Assembly: GCF_003716325.1 (NCBI RefSeq) | Contig: NZ_RDSR01000025.1 | Location: 1-50,690 of the forward strand | From: Cryobacterium tepidiphilum | GTDB taxonomy: Bacteria; Actinomycetota; Actinomycetes; Actinomycetales; Microbacteriaceae | DNA length: 50,690 nucleotides | Reading direction: 5' to 3' | Shown here: piece after piece, positions 1 through 7,046 of the stretch | How the letters are laid out: each line of letters opens with the position of its first letter | Numbering within the stretch: the first letter of the stretch is position 1 | The notes under the pieces: model-generated | What the model saw: the letters and a program-made list of their open reading frames with translations, nothing else | Databases searched by the model: none | Told to the model about the DNA's origin: nothing | Position numbers and translations under genes: made by a program

Positions 1-61
1 CGCGAGTGCGGGCTAACTGCCGCCTTCGGAGCTGGCGGGCGACATCAAGCGCGCACTCGCG
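1..61. repeat. 61-bp palindromic element, copy 1
   Basis: Perfect 10-bp ends CGCGAGTGCG (1-10) and CGCACTCGCG (52-61), just beyond the kinase stop. Same length and ends as the copies near 30.3 kb. It touches the window edge, so flanking bases are unseen. Confidence 0.7.
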
Positions 62-67
62 CGCGGG

Positions 68-1801
68 CTAGGAGGCGGAGGGAGCGGCCGCGAGGGACTG
101 CGGGGCGGCGGGCGAGCCGGCGAGGGGGAACCAGACGCGGAAGGTCGCGCCGCCGCCGGGGGTCTCGAGCACTTCGACGCTGCCGTTGTGGCTCGCCACG
201 ATCGACGCGACGATGGCCAGGCCGAGCCCGCTGCCGCCGGTCTCGCGCGTGCGGGAGGTGTCGGCGCGCCAGAAGCGCTGGAAGATCTTCTCCCGGATCT
301 GCGGCGGAATGCCCTCGCCGTGGTCGACGACGGCGATGGAGGCGCGCTGGTGCCGCGCATCGACGGCGACGACCAGCTCGATGGGGGAGTCGGCCGACGT
401 GAACCGCAGCGCGTTCCCCATCAGGTTGGTGATCACCTGCCGGATCTTGTTCTCCTCGCCCATGACGATGGCCGGCACGGCCTCCGACTCGAACGGCGCG
501 TCGGTGACAGCGGATGCGCGGGCGGCAGGCTCGTCGGGACGGCGCGGCTTGCGCCCGCGGAAGAGGCCGAGCTTGGCGCCGGGCTTCGCCGCGGCTGCGT
601 TCTCGCGGCGATCGGGCTGCTTGCCTGAAGGCTGCTGAGTGTCCTGCGTGCCGATCTCCTCCCGCACCTGGGCGGTCAGCCGGGTGAGGTCGCCGGTGGA
701 GTTCGCCAGCTCGATGGCCGGTATCTCCGCGGTTTCGCCGAACTCGTCCTGCCCGGCGGTCACAACGGTGACGGTGTGACCCGGGGAGGACGCCATGGCG
801 TCGAGGGCCGCGTCCCGGGCCAGGGGCACCAGGTCGACGGGGGTCAGCACCAGCGGTTTCGTCTCGTCGAGGCGGGCGAGTTCGAGCAGGTCCTCCACGA
901 GGCCGCCCATGCGGATCGCTTCCTTCTCGATGCGCTCCATCGCCTGGGCGACGTCCTCGGTGGACTGGAGCGCGCCCATGCGGTACAGCTCCGCGTAGCC
1001 GCGCACCGACACCAGCGGAGTGCGGAGTTCGTGACTCGCGTCGCCCACGAACCGGCGCATCTGGTCGATGGTGCGCGCACGGTCTTTGAACGCCCGGTCG
1101 ATGCGGTTGAGCATGGTGTTCAGCGAGCGGTTGAGGCGACCGACCTCGGTGTTGGGCGTGGCGCCGCCGAGTCGCTGGCTGAAGTCGCCGTCGGCGATCG
1201 CGGCGGCGGTTCGCTCCACCTCTCGCAGTGGCAGGAAGGTGGTGGTCACGAGCAGGCGTGTGAGCAGCGCCCCCACGATCACGACGCCGACGCCGAAGCC
1301 GAGGAAGATCGTGAGATACGTCGCCATGGTGTTCTCGGTGGGCGCCAGTGAGATGGCCAGCACCAGGGTGCCGAGGGTGCCCTGCGAGCTGATCGTCACG
1401 GGCACGGCCACGGCGTGGAACTCGGTGTCGTGGGGCGCGTTGTAGAGCGACTGCACCCGGCCGCCGAGCTTGGTGATCGACACCAGGTCGAGCGGGATCG
1501 TCACTTTGGGCAGCTCGGCGCTCGGGCGGTCCTGCCAGGTGCGGGTGATGAGCTTCCCATGCTCGTCGTAGAGGGCGACGAAGTACTCCGGCTGCACGCT
1601 GTCGGTGCCCGACGACTGGAGCACGTTCTGCGCCTCCGCCTGCAAGCGCTCGTCGAGCTGCTGGATGGCGCTGACCCGGAGCATCGCCATCGTGCCGATG
1701 CCGGAGACGAGGAGGCCCAGCGTGAGCAGGAGGACCGTGACCCCGGTGATCTTCGTGCGGAGGGAGATCCGGCTCCAGCGCTCGGTGAGTGACTCGTGCA
1801 T
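68..1801 (-). CDS. Sensor histidine kinase (HAMP, HisKA, HATPase)
   Basis: Membrane sensor kinase of 577 residues that should phosphorylate the response regulator encoded just upstream. Visible in order: TM1 (about 20-42), an extracytoplasmic sensor region (45-155), TM2 (about 160-185), a HAMP linker (190-240), the H-box ASHELRTPL with phospho-acceptor His257, the N-box with Asn463, then DHGEGIP and GGSGLGLAI boxes of the ATPase domain. Odd feature: residues about 351-442, between the dimerisation helix and the N-box, form an Ala/Pro/Glu/Arg-rich low-complexity insert much longer than usual. The regulator gene ends 29 bp before the start, so the pair is one operon. The trigger is not evident. 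The order resembles actinobacterial TrcR/TrcS pairs, but I do not assign that name. Confidence 0.93.
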   Translation of the reverse strand: MHESLTERWSRISLRTKITGVTVLLLTLGLLVSGIGTMAMLRVSAIQQLDERLQAEAQNVLQSSGTDSVQPEYFVALYDEHGKLITRTWQDRPSAELPKVTIPLDLVSITKLGGRVQSLYNAPHDTEFHAVAVPVTISSQGTLGTLVLAISLAPTENTMATYLTIFLGFGVGVVIVGALLTRLLVTTTFLPLREVERTAAAIADGDFSQRLGGATPNTEVGRLNRSLNTMLNRIDRAFKDRARTIDQMRRFVGDASHELRTPLVSVRGYAELYRMGALQSTEDVAQAMERIEKEAIRMGGLVEDLLELARLDETKPLVLTPVDLVPLARDAALDAMASSPGHTVTVVTAGQDEFGETAEIPAIELANSTGDLTRLTAQVREEIGTQDTQQPSGKQPDRRENAAAAKPGAKLGLFRGRKPRRPDEPAARASAVTDAPFESEAVPAIVMGEENKIRQVITNLMGNALRFTSADSPIELVVAVDARHQRASIAVVDHGEGIPPQIREKIFQRFWRADTSRTRETGGSGLGLAIVASIVASHNGSVEVLETPGGGATFRVWFPLAGSPAAPQSLAAAPSAS

Positions 1802-1830
1802 CCCGTTTAACCTACGAGAACAAGCTGGGA

Positions 1831-2523
1831 CTATGCCTTGGCGGCCTTCAGCATGTACCCGAACCCGCGCTTGGTCTGGATCAGCGGCTCGCTGGAGTGC
1901 GCGTCGACCTTGCGCCGCAAGTAGGAGATGTACGACTCGACGATCCCGGCGTCACCGTTGAAGTCGTACTCCCACACGTGGTCGAGGATCTGGGCCTTCG
2001 ACAGCACCCGGTTGGGGTTGAGCATGAGGTAGCGCAGCAGCTTGAACTCGGTCGGGCTGAGCTCGATGGGAACGTCGCCGACCAGCACCTCGTGGGTGTC
2101 CTGGTCCATGGTCAACTCGCCGGCGCGGATGACCGCGTCTTCGTCGGCGTGCATGGTGCGGCGCAGGATGGCCTTGATGCGCGCCACGATCTCGTCGAGG
2201 CTGAACGGCTTGGTCACATAGTCGTCGCCGCCGACCGTGAGGCCGGTGATCTTGTCCTCGGTGTCGTCCTTCGCCGTGAGGAAGAGGATAGGGGCCGTGT
2301 AACCGGCCGAGCGGAGGCGCTTGGTGACGCCGAAACCGTTCATGTCAGGCAGCATGACGTCGAGGATGATGAGGTCGGGCTCTTCTTCCAGCACCGCTGA
2401 GATGGCCTGGGCGCCGTTGCCCACGGCGCGCACGGCGAATCCGGCGAAGCGCAGGCTGGTGGTGAGCAGGTCACGGATGTTGGGCTCGTCGTCCACGATC
2501 AGAATACGGGGGCCGTCAGTCAT
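1831..2523 (-). CDS. Response regulator, OmpR/PhoB family
   Basis: Cytoplasmic two-component transcription factor of 230 residues. The receiver domain (1-120) has the acidic pair DD at 11-12, phospho-acceptor Asp55 in the strand LIILDVMLPD, and the conserved Lys in LTAKDDTEDK. The C-terminal winged helix (about 130-228) has the family signatures LSPTEFKLLRYL and VESYISYLRRK. It is co-transcribed with the downstream histidine kinase (29 bp gap). A -10-like hexamer GATACT lies 5 nt before the ATG, so the transcript may be leaderless. Target genes cannot be read from the sequence. Confidence 0.95.
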   Translation of the reverse strand: MTDGPRILIVDDEPNIRDLLTTSLRFAGFAVRAVGNGAQAISAVLEEEPDLIILDVMLPDMNGFGVTKRLRSAGYTAPILFLTAKDDTEDKITGLTVGGDDYVTKPFSLDEIVARIKAILRRTMHADEDAVIRAGELTMDQDTHEVLVGDVPIELSPTEFKLLRYLMLNPNRVLSKAQILDHVWEYDFNGDAGIVESYISYLRRKVDAHSSEPLIQTKRGFGYMLKAAKA

Positions 2524-2541
2524 GGCTCCAGTATCTGCGCG

Positions 2542-3303
2542 TCAGCTGGATCTATGCTGTGAACCTTCAGTGTGCCTGTCATCCGGGTCGGGACTGATCC
2601 GGATGCAGCAGCCCGCAGCCCCCGGGTCGTTCTCCACGCGGCATCCGGTGTCACGGGCGCCTTCGGCCATGCCGCGCACGAGCCAGAGATTCATCTCGCA
2701 CACCACGGCCGTGTGGTCCTGCGCGAGGCGGTGGAAGGGGCAGTTGCCGAGCACGATGTCGGCGCCCTCAGGGAGCGGCTCGAACCCGTTCTCCTCCAGC
2801 GCCTCCGGCAGGGAGGCGGCGACGGCGCCCTGCGCCCGGCCCTCGGCCGCCGCGAGTTCCCGCAGGGTCTCGCGTACCGGCGCGCCGGTCTCGGCGGACC
2901 GCTCGACCGCGCCGGCGAGAAGGTCGCCGGCCAGGTCGTAGTGGCGCTGGGGCAGTGACAGGAGCACCTCGCCGGTGGCGCGACGGTAGAGCTTGGTCGG
3001 CCGACCCGAACCGGGGCCGCTCCGGCCGTTGGTGCGCCGGTACTCCACGTCGAGGAGGCCCGCTGCGGCGAGCCGCTCGAGATGGAACGCCGCGGTGCTC
3101 CGTGACAGGTCGTGCACCTGCGCCACCGTGTCGCGGCTGACCGGTTCCGGGCTGCGGCTGACGTAGGTGTAGAGCGCGAGCCGCGTCGGGTCGGCGAGCG
3201 CGGTGACCGCCTCGACCCGTTCCGTCAGCGGGGGAGCCGGCACGGCATCCGCTGGCCGCGCCTGGTCGTTCACAGGGGGATCGGAACCTGGTGCGCCGTT
3301 CAT
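2542..3303 (-). CDS. ArsR/SufR-like HTH regulator with a Cys-rich C-terminus
   Basis: Transcriptional regulator of 253 residues. A winged HTH (about 28-110) reads ALADPTRLALYTYV... then RSTAAFHLERLAAAGLL, as in the COG2345 regulators. The C-terminal part carries Cys188, Cys202, Cys221 and a Cys232-Cys233 pair, with His191 and His197 between. This arrangement recalls the Fe-S ligand region of SufR-like repressors, so an Fe-S or metal ligand is likely but is inference. The gene is divergent from folE across 89 bp that hold a strong folE promoter and an AT-rich dyad, so it most plausibly controls the folE operon and itself. A TAGAGT -10 (3316-3321, reverse) serves this gene. Confidence 0.82.
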   Translation of the reverse strand: MNGAPGSDPPVNDQARPADAVPAPPLTERVEAVTALADPTRLALYTYVSRSPEPVSRDTVAQVHDLSRSTAAFHLERLAAAGLLDVEYRRTNGRSGPGSGRPTKLYRRATGEVLLSLPQRHYDLAGDLLAGAVERSAETGAPVRETLRELAAAEGRAQGAVAASLPEALEENGFEPLPEGADIVLGNCPFHRLAQDHTAVVCEMNLWLVRGMAEGARDTGCRVENDPGAAGCCIRISPDPDDRHTEGSQHRSS

Positions 3304-3324
3304 GCCCCCAGCCTAACTCTAAAA

Positions 3325-3363
3325 TCAAAAAAACTTGACAAAAGAATGACGCGGATCTAACGT
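3325..3363 (+). promoter_or_regulatory. folE operon promoter with an overlapping dyad
   Basis: A -35 TTGACA (3335-3340), 17-bp spacer and -10 TAACGT (3358-3363) form the best sigma-70-type promoter in the window. A TCAA-N6-TTGA dyad (3325-3338) overlaps the -35 and is a candidate operator for the divergent Cys-rich regulator. The AT-rich tract stands out against its G+C-rich surroundings. Confidence 0.7.
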
Positions 3364-3392
3364 CGCCAATAACAGCGGAGAAAGGGGCCATC

Positions 3393-4079
3393 GTGTCACT
3401 CGCAGAGATCTCGGAGATCGTCGAACTGGCCGAAGTGGCGGAGATCGCCGCCCTGACGGACGTGCGGAGCGCACCGCACGCCGAGCGCCCGGCCGGCCGA
3501 CGGCATCCGCTGCCCGGTCGCCAGGAACCCGACCGGGAACGCGCGGCGGCGGCCGTGGCCGACCTGCTGCGCGCGCTCGGGCGGGACACCACGGAGGTGA
3601 ACCTGCGGGAGACCCCGCGGCGGGTCGCGGACGCGTTCATCGAGATGCTCACGCCCCGCGAGTTCGCCCTCACCACCTTCCCCAACGACGAGGGCTACGA
3701 CGAACTCGTGGTCGTGCGCGATATCCCGTTCCACTCCCTGTGCGAGCACCACCTGCTGCCGTTCCAGGGCGTCGCGCACATCGGCTACCTGCCCGGGGAG
3801 CGGATCCTCGGCCTGTCGAAGCTCGCCCGCACTCTGGAGCACTTCGCGCGGAACCTGCAGGTGCAGGAACGGCTGACCCGGCAGACCGCCGACTGGCTGC
3901 AGGCGCAGCTGGCAGCGCGCGGCGTGGGCGTGGTGATCGAGGCCGAGCACATGTGCATGTCGCTGCGCGGGGCGCAGAGCAGCGGGTCGCGCACCCGCAC
4001 GATGACGCTGCTGGGCGCGGTCAAGGATGACCGGCGTACGCGCGAGGAATTCTTCACTCTGTGCGGCCTGCAGGCATAA
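3393..4079 (+). CDS. folE: GTP cyclohydrolase I
   Basis: Converts GTP to 7,8-dihydroneopterin triphosphate, the first step of pterin/folate synthesis, in the cytoplasm. The 228-residue protein shows the zinc site CEHHLLPF (Cys117, His120) and Cys188 in EAEHMCMSLRG, and the family segments ETPRRVADAF and GLSKLARTLEHFARNLQVQE. Start is GTG, preceded by GAGAAAGGGG at good distance. The first 45 residues are a repetitive acidic/hydrophobic extension absent from typical FolE. It leads a four-gene operon with a flavoprotein, a divergent DHPS and a RibD-C reductase but no folB or folK, so it may be a second FolE serving something other than housekeeping folate synthesis. Confidence 0.96.
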   Translation: MSLAEISEIVELAEVAEIAALTDVRSAPHAERPAGRRHPLPGRQEPDRERAAAAVADLLRALGRDTTEVNLRETPRRVADAFIEMLTPREFALTTFPNDEGYDELVVVRDIPFHSLCEHHLLPFQGVAHIGYLPGERILGLSKLARTLEHFARNLQVQERLTRQTADWLQAQLAARGVGVVIEAEHMCMSLRGAQSSGSRTRTMTLLGAVKDDRRTREEFFTLCGLQA

Positions 4080-4121
4080 GGGCTGCAGGCGCAGGGCGAC
4101 TCGAAGAGGAGACGAGAAATC

Positions 4122-5381
4122 ATGGCTGAGCAACAGACATTCGTGATCGTGGGCGGCGGGCTCGCCGGCGCCCGGGCGGCCGAAGCGATCCGCGGTGAGG
4201 GGTTCACCGGTCGGGTGGTGATCGTCGCCGCGGAGGACGCCTACCCGTACATCCGGCCGCCGCTGTCGAAGGAGTACCTGCAGGGCGGCGCCGATCGCGA
4301 CAGCGTCTTCGTGCACCCAGCCGACTGGTACGCCCAGCAGGACATCGAGGTACTGCGCGGCCACGAGGCATCCGCGCTCTCGCCGGGCAGCCACGAGCTG
4401 ACGCTCGTCTCGGGCGAGGTGCGGCGGTACGACAAGCTCCTGCTCGCCACCGGCGCCACGCCCCGGCGCTTCGGCGGCGAAGGAGCGCAGCTGCCGGGCG
4501 TGCACTACCTGCGCACCGTGGCCGACTCCTCGGCGCTTCGGGCTGCCCTGTCGCCAGGGAACCGGCGCGTGGTCGTCGTCGGGTCGGGCTGGATCGGGCT
4601 CGAAGTCGCCGCCACAGCGCTCGGCTACGGCAACAGCGTCACCGTGCTCGGCCACGAACCGGTGCCGCTGGCCGCCGCCGTCGGCGAGCGTGTCGGCCAC
4701 GTCTTCGCCGGGCTGCACCGCGAGCACGGGGTGGACCTGCGCTCCTCCACCGACGTCGATGCGCTGCTGGGCGACGCTCGCGGCGTCACCGGTGTGCGCA
4801 CCGCGTCGGGCGACGTCGTCCCGGCCGATGTCGTCGTGCTCGGCATCGGCGTCATCCCCAACAGCGGGCTCGCCGAGGCGGCCGGCCTCGAGGTCGACAA
4901 CGGCATCGTCACCGACGCCTCCTTCCAGACAACGGATGCCGACGTGTACGCCGTCGGCGACGTCGCCTCGGTCTATCACCCGGTTCTGGGCCGGCGCATC
5001 CGCATCGAGCACTGGGCCAACGCCGAGAACGCCGGCGCCGCGGCGGGCCGGGCGATGGCCGGCGCCGAGGTGAGCTACGACGAGATCCCGTACTTCTACA
5101 CCGACCAGTTCGACCTCGGCATGGAGTACTCCGGCTACGGCGTGCTCGCCGCGGATGCCGAGGTCGTCTTCCGCGGGGACGTCGAGGGCCGCGAGTTCAT
5201 CGCTTTCTGGGTGAAGGACTCGCGCGTGGTCGCCGGCATGAACGTGAACGTGTGGGACGTGAACGAGACCGTGCAGAGACTGATCCGTGAGCGGGTGCCG
5301 GTCGACGCCGCCCGCCTCCAGGATGAGAGCATGGCACTCGAGGACCTGCTGAGCCCGGTGGGCGCCGACGAAGGGAACTGA
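4122..5381 (+). CDS. NAD(P)/FAD-dependent oxidoreductase, ferredoxin reductase type
   Basis: Flavoprotein of 419 residues resembling ferredoxin/rubredoxin reductases of dioxygenase systems. It has an N-terminal FAD dinucleotide fold (IVGGGLAGARAAEAIR, 7-22), an NAD(P) fold (VVVVGSGWIGLEVAA), the FAD-contact segment YAVGDVA, and a C-terminal reductase domain starting near IPYFYTDQFDLGMEY. It should move electrons from NAD(P)H to a small Fe-S protein or directly to a partner enzyme, but no ferredoxin gene is adjacent. A good RBS (GAGGAGA) precedes the ATG. Its place between folE and folP2-like genes suggests it supplies electrons for a pterin reaction; that is inference. Confidence 0.9.
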   Translation: MAEQQTFVIVGGGLAGARAAEAIRGEGFTGRVVIVAAEDAYPYIRPPLSKEYLQGGADRDSVFVHPADWYAQQDIEVLRGHEASALSPGSHELTLVSGEVRRYDKLLLATGATPRRFGGEGAQLPGVHYLRTVADSSALRAALSPGNRRVVVVGSGWIGLEVAATALGYGNSVTVLGHEPVPLAAAVGERVGHVFAGLHREHGVDLRSSTDVDALLGDARGVTGVRTASGDVVPADVVVLGIGVIPNSGLAEAAGLEVDNGIVTDASFQTTDADVYAVGDVASVYHPVLGRRIRIEHWANAENAGAAAGRAMAGAEVSYDEIPYFYTDQFDLGMEYSGYGVLAADAEVVFRGDVEGREFIAFWVKDSRVVAGMNVNVWDVNETVQRLIRERVPVDAARLQDESMALEDLLSPVGADEGN

Positions 5382-5382
5382 C

Positions 5383-6300
5383 ATGGCCGTTCCGCCCGAT
5401 GCTGCTCCCGCGCCCGCGCTGCTCCTGCCCGAGCTGACGCGGCCGAAGCGGCGCATCGGCGGCCGGCTGTTCGACTTCTCGCGGCAGGTGGCCGTGATGG
5501 CCATCGTCAACCGCACGCCCGACTCGTTCTACGACCGCGGTGCCACCGACAGCCTGCATGCCGCCGTCGCCGCCGCGAGGAAGGCGATCGCCGACGGGGC
5601 GGACTGGGTCGACATCGGCGGGGTGAAATTCGCTCCGGGGTTTGCCGTGCCGATCGCCGAGGAGATCGACCGGGTCGTTCCCGTCGTCGAGGCCCTCCGC
5701 GGATCGGGCGCCGTGCTCTCCATCGACACGTTCCACCCGGAGGTCGCGCTCGCAGCGATCAGCGCCGGCGCCCACGTCATCAACGACACCACCGGCCTGC
5801 ACGATCCGGCCATGGCCGAAGTTGTCGCCGACAGCGACGCGACGCTCGTGATCACCCACAGCCTGGCCGAGCCGCGGATGCCGTACCCGGCGCCGCAATA
5901 CGACGACGTCGTCGCCGAGGTGGCCGGTTTTCTCCTGCACCGGGTCGACCGGGCGCTCAGCTACGGCGTCCCCCTGGAGCGGATCGTCATCGACCCGGGG
6001 CATGACCTCAACAAGAACACCCTGCATTCCCTGGAGCTCACGCGGCGGCTCGGCGAGATCACGACACTCGGGCTGCCGACCCTCGTCGCCGTCTCGAACA
6101 AGGACTTCGTGGGCGAGACCCTCGACCGGGCCCGCGGGGAGCGCGTGAACGGCTCCCTGGCCGCCGCGGTCTTCTGTATCATGCAGGGCGCGCGTATCGT
6201 TCGGATGCACAACGTCGCCGCCGCCGTCGAAGCCGTGCGCATGACCGAGGCGATCCTCGGCTTCCGCGACCCCGCCTACCTGCGCCACAACCTGGAGTGA
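5383..6300 (+). CDS. Dihydropteroate synthase-like protein, FolP2 type
   Basis: A DHPS-fold protein of 305 residues. Seen: MAIVNRTPDSFYDRG (39-53), DIGGVKFAPG (77-86), LSIDTFHPEVA, HVINDTTGL, VSNKDFVG (237-244) and RIVRMHNV (271-278). In true DHPS the second loop reads STRPGA and the later one SRK. Here they are VKFAPG and SNK, so pABA-loop residues are changed while the pterin-pocket and Arg/His motifs remain. This matches the mycobacterial FolP2 paralogues, which have been reported not to replace FolP1. Starts 1 nt after the reductase stop and overlaps the next gene. The substrate is therefore probably a pterin, and the second substrate is unknown. Confidence 0.88.
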   Translation: MAVPPDAAPAPALLLPELTRPKRRIGGRLFDFSRQVAVMAIVNRTPDSFYDRGATDSLHAAVAAARKAIADGADWVDIGGVKFAPGFAVPIAEEIDRVVPVVEALRGSGAVLSIDTFHPEVALAAISAGAHVINDTTGLHDPAMAEVVADSDATLVITHSLAEPRMPYPAPQYDDVVAEVAGFLLHRVDRALSYGVPLERIVIDPGHDLNKNTLHSLELTRRLGEITTLGLPTLVAVSNKDFVGETLDRARGERVNGSLAAAVFCIMQGARIVRMHNVAAAVEAVRMTEAILGFRDPAYLRHNLE

Positions 6301-7010
6301 TGATGCTGGAGCGAACCTCGTTGATCGAACGCTACCGCGTGGAGGACCGGGACACCCCGATGCTGCGCGCGAACTTCATCAGCAGCCTCGACGGTGCCGC
6401 CACCGAAAACGGCCGCAGCGGCGGTCTGGGCAATGCCGACGACAAGCTGGTCTTCGACACCCTCCGGCTGCTCGCCGACGTGATCGTCGTCGGGGCGGGC
6501 ACGGTGCGCGTCGAGGGCTACACCGGGGTCGAGCTGTCCGCGGAGGACGTGGCGTGGCGAGCCGACCACGGTCTGAGTGAGCAGCCGCCCGTTGCGGTCG
6601 TGTCGGCGGAACTCGACTTCGACCCGGCGCATCCGTTCTTCACCCAATCGGTGACGCGGCCCATCCTGATCGTTCCCGCGTCGGCGCCCGCCGACCGGCG
6701 GAAGCGCCTGGGGGAGGTGGCCGACGTGCTCGTGTGCGGGGAGGACTCGCTTGACGCGCCGGAGATGCTCACCCAGCTGGCCGCGCGCGGGCTCACCCAG
6801 GTGCTGTGCGAGGGCGGACCGCACCTGTTCGGCTCGCTGGTCACGGTCGACTGCGTCGACGAGCTCTGCCTGACGCTCAGCCCCAAGCTCGAAGGCGGAC
6901 CGGCCGGACGCATCGCCCGCGGCGGCCCGCAGACCACCCGCGACATGCAGCTCGTGCACGCCATCCCGGCCGGCGACATGCTCTTCCTGCGCTACCGCCG
7001 CATCCGCTGA
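6300..7010 (+). CDS. RibD C-terminal/DHFR-like pyrimidine or pterin reductase
   Basis: NADPH-dependent reductase fold of 236 residues (RibD_C, related to DHFR). The signatures are NFISSLDGAATENG near the N-terminus, LADVIVVGAGTVRVEGY, and VLCEGGPHLFGSLV with LTLSPKLEGGPAG near the C-terminus. There is no deaminase domain, unlike full-length RibD. The ATG at 6300 overlaps the folP2-like stop (TGATG); in-frame GTG 6297 and ATG 6303 are alternatives. A mycobacterial RibD-like protein, Rv2671, is known to act as an alternative dihydrofolate reductase. The operon context here suggests reduction of a dihydropterin or dihydrofolate-like product rather than riboflavin synthesis. Confidence 0.85.
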   Translation: MMLERTSLIERYRVEDRDTPMLRANFISSLDGAATENGRSGGLGNADDKLVFDTLRLLADVIVVGAGTVRVEGYTGVELSAEDVAWRADHGLSEQPPVAVVSAELDFDPAHPFFTQSVTRPILIVPASAPADRRKRLGEVADVLVCGEDSLDAPEMLTQLAARGLTQVLCEGGPHLFGSLVTVDCVDELCLTLSPKLEGGPAGRIARGGPQTTRDMQLVHAIPAGDMLFLRYRRIR

Positions 7011-7046
7011 CCCGCCTACCCTCGCACCCCCCTGGGACGAGGAGGG

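Noticed and set aside
3396..5516. A 706-residue reverse frame across folE and the reductase
   Set aside because: Antisense artefact of G+C bias; the sense strand has clear FolE and flavoprotein motifs.
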